From Paenibacillus sp. (lineage in GTDB: Bacteria > Bacillota > Bacilli > Paenibacillales > YIM-B00363), in assembly GCF_035645195.1 (NCBI RefSeq), contig NZ_DASQNA010000038.1, forward strand, positions 1-64,000: a stretch of DNA of 64,000 nt. The letters run 5' to 3'. Position 1 is the stretch's first letter, and the number at the start of each line of letters is the position of its first letter. This document shows, piece after piece, positions 14,953-23,777 of the stretch. The translations under genes were made by a program, and so were the position numbers. The notes beneath the pieces were generated by a model, which was not told where the DNA came from, searched no databases, and saw only the letters and a list, made by a program, of their open reading frames with translations.

Positions 14953-16104
14953 TCAATCTCGCGCGGCGGGATCGAACCGCTCCATATCGATGCCTTCCCA
15001 CACGTTCGCGACGCGCACGCGCTCGGGCTCCGGAAAGACGAGAAACGCGGTCGGCAAGTACCGCTCCCCTTCCGACGTGGCGGGCCGGTTGACGATGTCG
15101 AAGCCGTTCCCCGCGTCCCGCTCGACGAGAACCGTCGAGGAGCCGCCGTCCAAATTGGCCGCGACAACGGCACCGCGCTCTAGGAACAGCTGCTGCACAT
15201 CGTACAGCGTGGCGCCGACGCTGTGCGTCTGCCGGCCGTCGATGACGGCGAACAGGACGGTGCCGTCCTCCAGCTGAGCGACCGCGGTGCGGGGCGCGAT
15301 CCCCCAGCCGTCCTCGTCGCTTTCGACGAGCCCTCGGCCGTTCACGATGAGGCGCGGGTGGAACGACACCGCTTCCCGGACGCGCAGCTGCGTCAGCTGC
15401 CGCTCCGTGTACCGGCCGGCGACGAGCGCGCCGTCCGCGGTAAAGCCGACGACGTCGACGGGCTCCGTCGGCTTCGCGTCCGAATACAGAACGCGGCCGC
15501 CGGAGACGACGATGCCCGTCGGCTTGAAGCCGTTGCCGCTCCAATTCGGGTCGACGAAGCCGCCCCCGTTGACGCCGGCGACCGCGCCGAGCCGAAGCAT
15601 CATCCGGCTCACCTGCTCGCCGCGGCCGGGCTGTTCCGGCACGCCGACGCGAATCGAGCGCGGATTGGGCACGACGAGCAGCTTGCCGCTCCAGCCCGGG
15701 CCGGAGATGTTTTCGATCGAGTACAGCGGCGCGTCCGCGCCCGCGCGGTCGCGCCGAAGCTCGTCCGGCGCGAGCGGCGTCATCGGCTCCGACGCCATCG
15801 CGGCGAATCGGCGGTCGTATTCCGCGACCCGTTCCCGCAGCGCCGCTTCGCCGATAATATATTTCGCCCATTCCCGGTGCTTCGTCGTAATGACGGTGTC
15901 CGCCGCGAGATAACGGAGCTTCTCGCCGGCCGGCGTGCCCCAAAACCAGCAGGCCGCAAGGGAGATGAACAGCGCGAGCAGGGCGGCCGCCTTCGCCGCG
16001 AGAGGGAGAAGCCGCCTGAGGGGGAGGGACGCCAATGCGGCGAAAAAGCTGCGCAGCACGCACAAGCACCTGCCGTTCACGTGATTAGTAGATAATGAAT
16101 CCAA
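14953..16104 (-). CDS. phosphodiester glycosidase family protein (NAGPA domain)
   Basis: Up to 383 residues. A hydrophobic N-terminal segment (PLAAKAAALLALFISLAACW) acts as signal anchor or lipoprotein signal. The C-terminal NAGPA/DUF2233 domain shows VAGVNGGGFVDPNWSG, PTGIVVSGGRV, RTAVAQLEDGTVLFAVIDGRQ, GATLYDVQQLFLERGAVVAANLDGGSSTVLV. These enzymes remove sugars from phosphodiesters in exopolysaccharide or teichoic-type polymers. The start is uncertain: TTG 16104, GTG 16080 and GTG 16059 are in frame with weak ribosome binding sites. Its terminator was split by the IS. Confidence 0.85.
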   Translation of the reverse strand: MDSLSTNHVNGRCLCVLRSFFAALASLPLRRLLPLAAKAAALLALFISLAACWFWGTPAGEKLRYLAADTVITTKHREWAKYIIGEAALRERVAEYDRRFAAMASEPMTPLAPDELRRDRAGADAPLYSIENISGPGWSGKLLVVPNPRSIRVGVPEQPGRGEQVSRMMLRLGAVAGVNGGGFVDPNWSGNGFKPTGIVVSGGRVLYSDAKPTEPVDVVGFTADGALVAGRYTERQLTQLRVREAVSFHPRLIVNGRGLVESDEDGWGIAPRTAVAQLEDGTVLFAVIDGRQTHSVGATLYDVQQLFLERGAVVAANLDGGSSTVLVERDAGNGFDIVNRPATSEGERYLPTAFLVFPEPERVRVANVWEGIDMERFDPAARD

Positions 16105-16217
16105 GAATCCAGACGCGCGAAGGCAAAGGAAAGTTGCGCGGCGGAACTGCAGGAGGCTGAACGTCCGCGAGTCAAGGAGCGCCCGCCGTCGCGAATGGGT
16201 TTTGGGTCCGTGTCGGC

Positions 16218-16244
16218 GAAAAAAAACAGCCCGGCGAGGGCTGC
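16218..16244 (-). terminator. terminator of the LytTR-GGDEF-EAL gene
   Basis: On the minus strand, stem GCAGCCC / GGGCTGT with loop TCGCC, followed by eight T residues, just after the stop at 16250. Confidence 0.9.
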
Positions 16245-16249
16245 TTCGT

Positions 16250-18076
16250 TCATGAATCGATGGATGATGGCGTCATGGCCGACTTCGAAAGCATCGCTTG
16301 GAACAGCTCCGCGGGGAGCGGTTCGCTGTAAATATAACCCTGCACTTCGTTGCAGCCCCGTTCCTTCAAAAACGCTAGCTGCTCCAACGTCTCCACGCCT
16401 TCGGCGAGCGAGCGCATTTTCATCTGCTGGCTCATGGCGATCAGCGCGGTCACGATGGCGGCGTTGTCCTCGTCGGTCGTCACGTCGCGGATAAAGCTGC
16501 GGTCGATTTTAAGCGTATGGACGCGGAACCGTTTCAGATAGCTGAGCGACGAATACCCGGTGCCGAAATCGTCGATCGAGATGTGCACGCCGATCCGTTT
16601 CAGCTCTTCGATCGTCTCCAGCACGAAGTTCACGTTCTTCATGGCGACGCTCTCGGTGATTTCGAGGGCGAGCCATTGCGGCTCGAGTCCCGTCTCGGCT
16701 AACGTCTCCTGGATCGTAGCAACGAAGTCGGGGTGTTGAAATTGCTGCATCGAAATGTTCACGGACACGCACAAGTGATGCCCCATCTCGTGCCAGCGCT
16801 TGTTTTGAAGGCAAGCGGTCCGAAGCACCCAGGTGCCGATCGGCACGATGACGCCGGTCTCTTCCGCGAGCGGAATAAATTCGCCCGGGGAGACGAGGCC
16901 GAGCTCGGGATGCTGCCATCGGACGAGCGCCTCCATGCCGAACACCTTCCCGTCCTCGAGATTGACGAGCGGCTGGTAATAGACGCGAATTTCGTCCCTG
17001 CCGAGCGCCCTGCGCAAATGCGTCTCCAGATGGAGCCGCTCGAGGGAGCGGAAGTTCATGTCCGGGTGATAAAACTCGTACGAGTCGCCGCCTTTTTCCT
17101 TCGCGCGATACATCGCCGTGTCGGCGTGCTTGATCAACGTTTCGGCGTCGCTGCCGTCTTCGGGGTAAAAGCTGACGCCGATGCTGGCCGTCACGAACAG
17201 CTCCTGTCCTTCGTACGTGTACGGCTCGCTGACGACCTCCGCTACTTTGCGCGAGTAGTCGGAGGCTTCGGCGCGATCGTTCAAATGAGGAATAAGCCAG
17301 ATAAATTCGTCTCCGGAAAAACGGGCGAGCGTCTCGCCGGGCTGAACGATGCTCCGAAGCCGGCGGGCCAGCGTCTTCAGCATGCCGTCGCCGACATGGT
17401 GACCGAGCGTATCGTTGATGATTTTGAACCGGTCGAGGTCGAAAAAGAGGATGGCGGGCTTGCGCTGATGCATTTCCGCCTGTTCGAAGCAAGCGGTGAG
17501 CCGATCCTGGAACAGCATCCGGTTCGGCAAATCGGTCAACGCGTCGTGGTATGCCAAATGGTTGATTTTTTCTTCCGCCCTCCGCCGCTCCTCCGCCAGC
17601 TGCATCGCGGTATACGAGCGGACGAACAGCGGGTTGTCGTTTTCGGACGTAAGCTCCTGAATCAAATCGGACAGCGGTTCCTCGTGTTCGGCGGTACGAT
17701 CCGCCCGTCTTCGGGCTTCGAGCATTTTCAAGATATTCAGGACGTGCTGCTTATGGATGCGCGCCGCCGTAGCGGTCTTGGCGCCGGCGTTCCGTTCGGA
17801 TTCGGGATAGCCGAGTACGATTCTGCCGCGATCCGAGTCGTAGGAGGCGATCTGGTTGACGTTAACGATGTTGTGGGTGTCCAGCATGCGGAACCCGTCT
17901 TCGTACAGCCACTCTTCGATCGCATCGAACGACAAATTTAAGTAAAATTGGTCGGTCTTCGTATGGACAAGGTAAAGCTTGTCCTTAATCATGTCGATTT
18001 TGACGACATCGGAGGAGTCGATCGTAAAGACGTCTCCACGCTTCATGTCGCGGGTCACGGGCAGTTTTTGAACCAC
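16250..18076 (-). CDS. LytTR-GGDEF-EAL c-di-GMP protein
   Basis: A 608-residue protein with an unusual order. Residues about 10-115 resemble a LytTR DNA-binding domain (KLYLVHTKTDQFYLN, GFRMLDTHNIVNVNQIASYD, ending HKQHVLNIL). A GGDEF domain (about 165-335) has a substituted loop RFSGDEF. A C-terminal EAL domain (about 350-600) keeps MEALVRW, SVNISMQQF, LEITES, DDFGTGYSSLSYL, LKIDRSF, AEGVET and EVQGY, so phosphodiesterase activity is expected. Cytoplasmic, no membrane helix. The fusion suggests c-di-GMP-responsive transcription control (inference). Confidence 0.87.
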   Translation of the reverse strand: MVQKLPVTRDMKRGDVFTIDSSDVVKIDMIKDKLYLVHTKTDQFYLNLSFDAIEEWLYEDGFRMLDTHNIVNVNQIASYDSDRGRIVLGYPESERNAGAKTATAARIHKQHVLNILKMLEARRRADRTAEHEEPLSDLIQELTSENDNPLFVRSYTAMQLAEERRRAEEKINHLAYHDALTDLPNRMLFQDRLTACFEQAEMHQRKPAILFFDLDRFKIINDTLGHHVGDGMLKTLARRLRSIVQPGETLARFSGDEFIWLIPHLNDRAEASDYSRKVAEVVSEPYTYEGQELFVTASIGVSFYPEDGSDAETLIKHADTAMYRAKEKGGDSYEFYHPDMNFRSLERLHLETHLRRALGRDEIRVYYQPLVNLEDGKVFGMEALVRWQHPELGLVSPGEFIPLAEETGVIVPIGTWVLRTACLQNKRWHEMGHHLCVSVNISMQQFQHPDFVATIQETLAETGLEPQWLALEITESVAMKNVNFVLETIEELKRIGVHISIDDFGTGYSSLSYLKRFRVHTLKIDRSFIRDVTTDEDNAAIVTALIAMSQQMKMRSLAEGVETLEQLAFLKERGCNEVQGYIYSEPLPAELFQAMLSKSAMTPSSIDS

Positions 18077-18299
18077 GGTATCATCTCCGAGCGGGTAGCA
18101 AACCTACGTATCATGAATCCATTGTACCAATTTTCGCGAAGTATGCGTAATAGTAATGTTGTCCTGTTTTCTCCAACATTCGACAAGTTTCCCTTCCAAT
18201 TTTCGTCTATTTGTCATTTGTGACCGTTCCCACCGTTTATACATATGCTGTTAAGCAACGTAATTTCCGAATATTCAGCAGAGGGAAGCGGGTACGACA

Positions 18300-19115
18300 G
18301 TGACAAATCACCAACCCATCGCGATACTGGATTCCGGGGTCGGGGGGCTGACGGTCGCCAAGGAAGTGATGCGGCAGCTGCCGCAGGAACGAGTGCTGTA
18401 TTTCGGCGACACGGCGCGAGCGCCGTACGGGCCGCGTTCCAGGCAGGAGGTCGCGCTGTTCACGCGGCAGATCGTCGACTACTTGGTTCTATTCGATCCG
18501 AAAATGATCGTCATCGCCTGCAATACGGCGACCGCCGCCGCCATCGAGGACATTCGCGCGAGGGTGGCGGTACCGGTGCTCGGCGTCATTACGCCCGGCG
18601 CGCGGGCGGCCATCAAGCGCACGAGAACCGGGCGGATCGGCGTCATCGGCACGGAGGGCACGATTCGCAGCGGCGCCTACGAGCGGGCGCTTCGCCGCAT
18701 CGCTCCGGACGTGCGCGTCGTCGGTCTCGCCTGCCCCGCGTTCGTACCGCTCGTCGAGAAGGGGCTGTTTCGAACCGAGGAGGCGAGGGAGGCCGTGTGC
18801 GAATCGCTCCGCGAGCTGAAGGTCGAGCCGATCGACACGCTCATTCTCGGGTGCACCCATTACCCGTTCCTTGCGGAGCATATTCAGCACTGCATGGGCG
18901 AGCATGTCGCGATCATTTCGTCGGCCGATCAGACGGCGCGCGACGTCAGCACGCTGCTGTACCACAGCGGGCAGCTGGCGTCGTCGAACGAGCTACCGGT
19001 GCATCGGTTTTTCTGCAGCGGGGATCCCGCCACGTTCCAACGCATCGCGCGGGAGTGGCTGAATAAGCATATTCAAGTGACCCCCGTGATGTGGCAGGTC
19101 CCTAAATTTATATAA
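18300..19115 (+). CDS. murI: glutamate racemase MurI
   Basis: A 271-residue cofactor-independent racemase that supplies D-glutamate for peptidoglycan. AILDSGVGGLTVAKEV and LYFGDTARAPYG are the N-terminal substrate-binding motifs. The two catalytic cysteines are in IACNTATAAA and LGCTHYPFL. The GTG at 18300 lies about 14 nt after AGAGGG. The upstream 220 bp after the divergent c-di-GMP gene is AT-rich and holds its promoter. It is followed after 22 bp by a peptidase predicted to act on D-glutamyl bonds. Confidence 0.95.
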   Translation: MTNHQPIAILDSGVGGLTVAKEVMRQLPQERVLYFGDTARAPYGPRSRQEVALFTRQIVDYLVLFDPKMIVIACNTATAAAIEDIRARVAVPVLGVITPGARAAIKRTRTGRIGVIGTEGTIRSGAYERALRRIAPDVRVVGLACPAFVPLVEKGLFRTEEAREAVCESLRELKVEPIDTLILGCTHYPFLAEHIQHCMGEHVAIISSADQTARDVSTLLYHSGQLASSNELPVHRFFCSGDPATFQRIAREWLNKHIQVTPVMWQVPKFI

Positions 19116-19137
19116 TTTCGGCAAGGAGGTTTTGCGT

Positions 19138-20061
19138 ATGAAGGCGCAACGTCGCGACGTCGTGGAGTTTCACCGGCCGTTCGGTTATTTCGAGCTGCGG
19201 AGGGCAGCGGCCAGACTGCGGCGCGCATATCCGAATCTGGCGGTGTTCTCGATCGGCAGCAGCGTGCTGGGGAAGCCGTTGTATGCGTTCCGGCTCGGGA
19301 CCGGGACGAAGCGGGTGTTCGTGAACGGCGCCTTCCACGCGAACGAATGGATTACGGCGCCGCTCGTCCTGCGCTTCGTGGAAGAGGCCGCGCGGGCGGC
19401 GCAGAGGGGCGAGTCGTTCCGCGGACGAGACGCGGCCGAGCTGTTCCGCCGCGTCACGCTGGACGCGGTGCCGATGGTCAACCCCGACGGCGTCGAGCTT
19501 GTCGTTCGAGGTCTCGGGGCCGATCATCCGCTGCGGCGCGAGCTGCTCGCTTGGAACGGAGGCTCGGACGATTTCTCAGGGTGGAAGGCGAACGCGCGCG
19601 GCGTCGATCTGAACGACCAGTTCCCGGCGCATTGGGACGTCGAGCGCGACCGGCGGGCGGTCGACGGTCCCGGGCCCCGGGATTATACGGGAGAGGCGCC
19701 GCTGACGGAGCCCGAGGCGCAGGCGATCGCCCGATTCACCGAAGCGGAGCGGTTCGACCTCGTCGTCGCCATGCATACGCAGGGCAGGGAAATTTACTGG
19801 AACTATCGCGACCGCGAGCCGTTGGAGGCGGAGAGAATCGCCCGCGCGCTGGGGCGCGCCAGCGGTTACGCGCCGGTGAAGCTGACCGGCAGCGACGCCG
19901 GGTACAAAGATTGGTTCATCGACCGGTTCGGACGGCCCGGATTTACGGTGGAAGCGGGCTTCGGCGCGAATCCGCTGCCGCTCGCGCAGCTGCCCGGAAT
20001 GTACGAGGAAACGTCCGCTTTGCTCATGGAGGCGCTGTTGGCATCTCTTCGCCGCAACTGA
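19138..20061 (+). CDS. M14-family zinc carboxypeptidase, likely gamma-D-glutamyl-diamino acid peptidase
   Basis: A 307-residue M14 metallopeptidase with zinc ligands in FHANEWITAPL (HxxE) and VVAMHTQGREIYW (His), and catalytic Glu in GFTVEAGFGANPL near the C terminus. NPDGVELVVRGLG and ARGVDLNDQFPAHWD are typical of endopeptidase I/MpaA relatives that cut gamma-D-Glu-diaminopimelate. No signal peptide, so it acts on imported muropeptides in the cytosol (inferred). GGAGGT sits 7 nt before the ATG at 19138. Probable operon with murI. Confidence 0.86.
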   Translation: MKAQRRDVVEFHRPFGYFELRRAAARLRRAYPNLAVFSIGSSVLGKPLYAFRLGTGTKRVFVNGAFHANEWITAPLVLRFVEEAARAAQRGESFRGRDAAELFRRVTLDAVPMVNPDGVELVVRGLGADHPLRRELLAWNGGSDDFSGWKANARGVDLNDQFPAHWDVERDRRAVDGPGPRDYTGEAPLTEPEAQAIARFTEAERFDLVVAMHTQGREIYWNYRDREPLEAERIARALGRASGYAPVKLTGSDAGYKDWFIDRFGRPGFTVEAGFGANPLPLAQLPGMYEETSALLMEALLASLRRN

Positions 20062-20113
20062 TACACTATAAGTATGTTTCGATTCGCGGCAAGCGAAGGA
20101 GAAGTGGATCCCA

Positions 20114-20365
20114 ATGAAGAAATGGCTCAAGCTGTCGACATGGGTGAGGCTGGTATCCCGGACGTTCGCTTATCTGGTCGACCCCGGCGTTCCGCTCGGG
20201 GAGAAAGCGCTGCTGCTCGTTCCGGCAGCCCTGTATTGGGTGCTGCCGGACGCGATTCCGTACCTTCCGCTGGACGATATCGCGGTGACGCTCTTTCTGT
20301 CGAATTGGTTTCTGCATCGAATCGAGAACAAATATCCGCAGGTACGAAGGAGTCGACGGCCTTGA
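20114..20365 (+). CDS. DUF1232 (YkvA-like) small membrane protein
   Basis: An 83-residue protein with the DUF1232 signature VLPDAIPYLPLDDIAVTLFLSNWF, one hydrophobic stretch before it, and a basic tail. Function of the family is not established. AAGGAG lies about 12 nt upstream of the ATG. Its TGA overlaps the TTG start of the next gene. Confidence 0.78.
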   Translation: MKKWLKLSTWVRLVSRTFAYLVDPGVPLGEKALLLVPAALYWVLPDAIPYLPLDDIAVTLFLSNWFLHRIENKYPQVRRSRRP

Positions 20366-20661
20366 AGTGCAAAATTACGCGTAACGCGGCCAAAGTGCTG
20401 CAAAAGGAATTGGAGTCGGAAGAGAACAAAGAATTGAAGCTGCGCGTGTACGTGACGCATGCGCACGGCGACCACGCGCACTACGGGCTCGGATTGGACA
20501 CGCCCGGCGAGGACGACGTCGTCGTGTCGACGGACAAAGGGATCGACGTCATCCTGAAGGACGGCGAGAAATTCCTCGACGGCGTTATCGTCGACTATCT
20601 GTACACGCCGGAAGAAGGCTTCGTCATTACGAACCCTGCGTTCGGCAGCCACGATCACTAA
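20362..20661 (+). CDS. HesB/IscA-fold protein lacking the conserved cysteines
   Basis: A 99-residue HesB-like protein (KITRNAAKVLQKELE, LKLRVYVTHAHGDHAHYGLGLD, DDVVVSTDKGIDVILKDGEKFLDGVIVDYLYTPEEGFVITNP). The three Fe-S cysteines of IscA are missing: the middle position is occupied by a His-rich segment (THAHGDHAHYG) and the end is FGSHDH instead of CGC. It may bind a metal through histidines. TTG at 20362 follows AAGGAG and overlaps the previous stop. The last 35 bp overlap the convergent YheC/D gene. Confidence 0.75.
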   Translation: MKCKITRNAAKVLQKELESEENKELKLRVYVTHAHGDHAHYGLGLDTPGEDDVVVSTDKGIDVILKDGEKFLDGVIVDYLYTPEEGFVITNPAFGSHDH

Positions 20662-21697
20662 GCAGTTTGGCATAACGAATCGGCAGCAGCAACGCGTCCG
20701 CGTATGCTCTCTCCCCGGAGAGCGCGCGGACGATTTTTTTGCCCGGCTTCGCGTTGACCTCGATGATCCGAACGGCGCCGCGCTCGACGGCGAAGTCGAC
20801 GCCGAGCTCCGCGAAGCGCCGTCCGTACGCCGCCTCCAGCGCCGCCGGCAGAGCGGCCGAGACGGTGCGGCATTCGGCTTCGAGCCGCTCCGCCTCGGCT
20901 TCCCCGTATAGGGCGGCTAGGAACGGCCGGACTTCGCGCACCGCGCCGCCGACGGACACGTTCGAGGCGATGCGCCCCGGCTCGCTTTCGCGCACCGCCA
21001 TGGCGGTCAGCTGCCAGACGCCCCGTTCGTTCCGCTGCAGCAGCGCCCGAATGTCGTAGACGCCGCCGTTCGGGCTCCGAATGTCCATCCATCGCTGCAC
21101 GATCGAGCGAGCCGGGCGCCAGCGCGCGCCGATCCGCTCGCGCAGCGCCGCCGCAGTCAGCCGCTCGACCGGCCCCCGCGTCTCCTGCCACCGATAGAGC
21201 GGTTCGCCGTCTTCCGCCCTCGCGATGCGGACGATGCCCGCTCCCCGGCTGCCGTGCTTCGGCTTGATCACGACGGCGCCATGCTCGCGCAGCAACGCGA
21301 TCGCCTCGTCGGGCGAGCGCAGCAGCCGCGTCTCCGGCACGAGCGCCGCATACGGCGTCGCGAGCAGCTTGCGGTGCATGAGCCACTTATGGCCGAGCCC
21401 GTCGCCGGTGAACGGCAGCGCGGCGCTGCGCCGAACCGCCTTCGCGCGGCGGCTCGCTCCCGCAGCCCGGTAATCCCCGAAGTCGTGCGCGACGTCGGGC
21501 AGCGGCCAGCGCCCCTCCCGCCAAACGCCCCGCTCGTACCGGAAGCCGTCGATCCGCCCCGCGGCGAGATCGACGCCGCCCGGCTCGAACAGCACCGCCG
21601 CCGCGAAGCCGAGCCGCTCCGCTTCCGCCGCATACGGCGCGAAGCGGCCTAGGCTCCGCAGCTCGCGCTTGTTCGTCATCAATCCTATCGCCGGCAT
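20627..21697 (-). CDS. YheC/YheD-family ATP-grasp protein
   Basis: A 356-residue protein opening MPAIGLMTN, with an ATP-grasp region: HKWLMHRKLLATPYAALVPET, AVVIKPKHGSRGAGIVRIAR, QRWMDIRSPNGGVYDIRALLQR, and the metal-binding end VRIIEVNAKPGKK. YheC and YheD are spore-associated proteins in Bacillus; the ligase substrate is unknown. It converges on the HesB-like gene with a 35-bp overlap and diverges from the O-methyltransferase gene. Confidence 0.85.
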   Translation of the reverse strand: MPAIGLMTNKRELRSLGRFAPYAAEAERLGFAAAVLFEPGGVDLAAGRIDGFRYERGVWREGRWPLPDVAHDFGDYRAAGASRRAKAVRRSAALPFTGDGLGHKWLMHRKLLATPYAALVPETRLLRSPDEAIALLREHGAVVIKPKHGSRGAGIVRIARAEDGEPLYRWQETRGPVERLTAAALRERIGARWRPARSIVQRWMDIRSPNGGVYDIRALLQRNERGVWQLTAMAVRESEPGRIASNVSVGGAVREVRPFLAALYGEAEAERLEAECRTVSAALPAALEAAYGRRFAELGVDFAVERGAVRIIEVNAKPGKKIVRALSGERAYADALLLPIRYAKLLSDRGCRTQGS

Positions 21698-21810
21698 AAC
21701 GGTCCCTTCCTCGCTTTTTCTTTATCGTATGCGCCCCCGGTCGATTCGGCGGCGGCTTTCGGGTATACTTATGCGCAAACGAACATGAACGAAGGAGCGG
21801 TGAAACCATT

Positions 21811-22446
21811 ATGGACGCCGAGCGTTATACGGAAGCGCTGTACGAGGGGAAGGAAGACGCCGCGCTGCGGCGCGTGCTCGATTCGATCAAAGAACGGAAT
21901 ATGCCGGATATTTCGGTCAAGCCGGGGTACGGACGGCTGCTGACGCTGCTCGTCGCGGCTTCGGGGGCGAAGGACGTGCTCGAAATCGGGGCGCTCGCCG
22001 GCTACAGCGGCATTTGCCTTGCGCGCGGCCTGCCGCCGGGAGGCTCGCTGGTGTCGCTGGAGCTGAAAGCGGAATACGCGGAACTGGCCCATGCGAATTT
22101 GACCGCCGCTGGCTTCGGCGACCGGGTGACGTACCGCGTCGGCGAGGCGCTGCCGCAGCTCGAGGCGCTGGCGGCGGAGGGAAGGGCGTTCGATTTCTTC
22201 TTCATCGACGCGGACAAAGGCAACTACCCGAACTATCTCGATTGGGCGCTGCGTCTCGGCCGGCCGGGGGCGATCATTATCGGGGACAATACGCTGATGA
22301 AGGGGCGCATCGTCGAGGAAGCGTCGACGTCCCCGTCGGTGCGCGCGATGCGCGCGTTCAACGAACGCATCGCGCACGACCCGCGCCTTACGAGCGTCAT
22401 GCTGCCGGCGTACGACGGGCTCGCGATCGCGCGCATCGTCGGTTAA
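21811..22446 (+). CDS. class I SAM-dependent O-methyltransferase
   Basis: A 211-residue member of the catechol-type Methyltransf_3 family. Motif I is DVLEIGALAGYSGICLARGL, followed by SLVSLELKAEYAELAHANL, a metal/SAM acid in FFFIDADKGNYPNYLDW and IIIGDNTLMKGRI. Bacterial relatives include 5-hydroxyuridine tRNA methyltransferase TrmR, with which this length agrees, so a tRNA role is possible. The stop overlaps the stop of the convergent MFS gene by 4 bp. Confidence 0.87.
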   Translation: MDAERYTEALYEGKEDAALRRVLDSIKERNMPDISVKPGYGRLLTLLVAASGAKDVLEIGALAGYSGICLARGLPPGGSLVSLELKAEYAELAHANLTAAGFGDRVTYRVGEALPQLEALAAEGRAFDFFFIDADKGNYPNYLDWALRLGRPGAIIIGDNTLMKGRIVEEASTSPSVRAMRAFNERIAHDPRLTSVMLPAYDGLAIARIVG

Positions 22447-23648
22447 CCGGACGGCGCGGCCGCCTTCTTGCGCAGCGTGGTGAACGCCCAGACGGCATTC
22501 AAGAGCAGCAGCCCGCAGGCGAACACGAATATGCCGCGAATGCCGACGACACCGGCGAGCGCGCCGCCGACGGCCGGGCCGAGCACGTTGCCGAGGCTGA
22601 GGAAGCTGCTGTTGAAGCCGAACGCGCGGCTCTCCATCCCGTCGGGCGTATAGTTGCGAAGGAGCGCGTTCACGGACGGCAGCATGCCGCCCATGAACAA
22701 GCCGAGGAAAAATCGGCTGATCACGAGCTGCCATACGTTATGCACCAACGCCTGCGGGATGAAGCAAAGCGCCGCCCCGACCAAGCAGACGACGAGCACC
22801 TTCTCGTAGCCGATGCGATCGGCGAACCGCCCGAGAATCGGCGAAGCGGTCATGTTGGCGAAGCCGGTGACCGATCCGACGAGCCCGGCGTAGAAGGCGA
22901 GCATATGCGTGCCGTGCAGCTCCTGCACGAACAGCGGGATCAGCAGCAGCGAGCTGAGCATCGATACCTGAATGCCGACGGTGACCGCGAACAGCGCGGG
23001 AATTTGCGGCTTCTTCACCAGCCTGCGGAAACTTTCGGCGAGCGTCGCGTTCGCCCTTCCGCGGGCTTCTTTGCGTTCGAACGCTTCTTTCACGGTCGCC
23101 CACGCGAGCAGACTGGCGGCGAACAGCATGGAGCCGGTCAAATAAAAAATCGGCCGGTAGCCGACCCATTCGGCCAAGATGCCGCCGATGAACGGGCCGA
23201 GAATCGTGCCGGCGACGGCGCCGGACTGCAGCGTCCCCATCGCGAAGCCCATGCGCTCCTTAGGGGCGCTCGCCGACATGAGCGCGGTGGCGGCCGGCGC
23301 GAAGCCGGAGACGAGACCGTTCAGCATGCGGAGCAGCAGGAGCTGCCACGCGCTGGTCGCAAAGCCCATCAGCAGCATGACGATCGCCATGCCGAAGCCC
23401 GAGCGGAGCAGCATGATTTTGCGGCCGAACCGGTCGGCGAGTCCCCCCCACAGCGGCTGAGCGACGAAGGCCGTGACGAAGTTGCCGGCGAATATGGCGT
23501 TCGCCCACCACGCGACCGCGCGAGGGTCCGTGACGCCGAGCTCCGTTTGCAGATAAAGAGACAGGAACGGGATGATCATCGTCATGCCGGACATGACGAG
23601 GAACTGCCCGAACCAAAGCACGGCCAAATTAATTTTCCATCGTTCCAA
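22443..23648 (-). CDS. MFS multidrug efflux transporter (DHA1 type)
   Basis: A 401-residue, roughly 12-helix transporter. NLAVLWFGQFLVMSGMTMIIPFLSLYLQ is helix 1, QPLWGGLADRFGRKIMLLRSG is the conserved MFS loop 2-3 motif A, FVSGFAPAATALMSASAP is near helix 4-5 and GAVAGTILGPFIGG matches motif C of proton antiporters. The TTG at 23648 is chosen because GGAGG lies 12 nt before; upstream in-frame codons lack a site. Related to MdtG/NorA-like pumps; drug range unknown. Confidence 0.87.
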   Translation of the reverse strand: MERWKINLAVLWFGQFLVMSGMTMIIPFLSLYLQTELGVTDPRAVAWWANAIFAGNFVTAFVAQPLWGGLADRFGRKIMLLRSGFGMAIVMLLMGFATSAWQLLLLRMLNGLVSGFAPAATALMSASAPKERMGFAMGTLQSGAVAGTILGPFIGGILAEWVGYRPIFYLTGSMLFAASLLAWATVKEAFERKEARGRANATLAESFRRLVKKPQIPALFAVTVGIQVSMLSSLLLIPLFVQELHGTHMLAFYAGLVGSVTGFANMTASPILGRFADRIGYEKVLVVCLVGAALCFIPQALVHNVWQLVISRFFLGLFMGGMLPSVNALLRNYTPDGMESRAFGFNSSFLSLGNVLGPAVGGALAGVVGIRGIFVFACGLLLLNAVWAFTTLRKKAAAPSG

Positions 23649-23777
23649 GTGTCGTTTCCTCCGATCTTTTTTATTATACACGAAACTTCCGATGCATAAA
23701 TTTGCCAACCGAAGGGAACGGTAACAGAAGGCGCGCATTTCGCCGCTGTACATATAGAATTAAGGAGCTGACCTGAC

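Noticed and set aside
22014-23699. 561-codon plus-strand open frame
   Set aside because: Antisense to the MFS transporter; Arg/Glu/His-rich low-complexity translation typical of a shadow.
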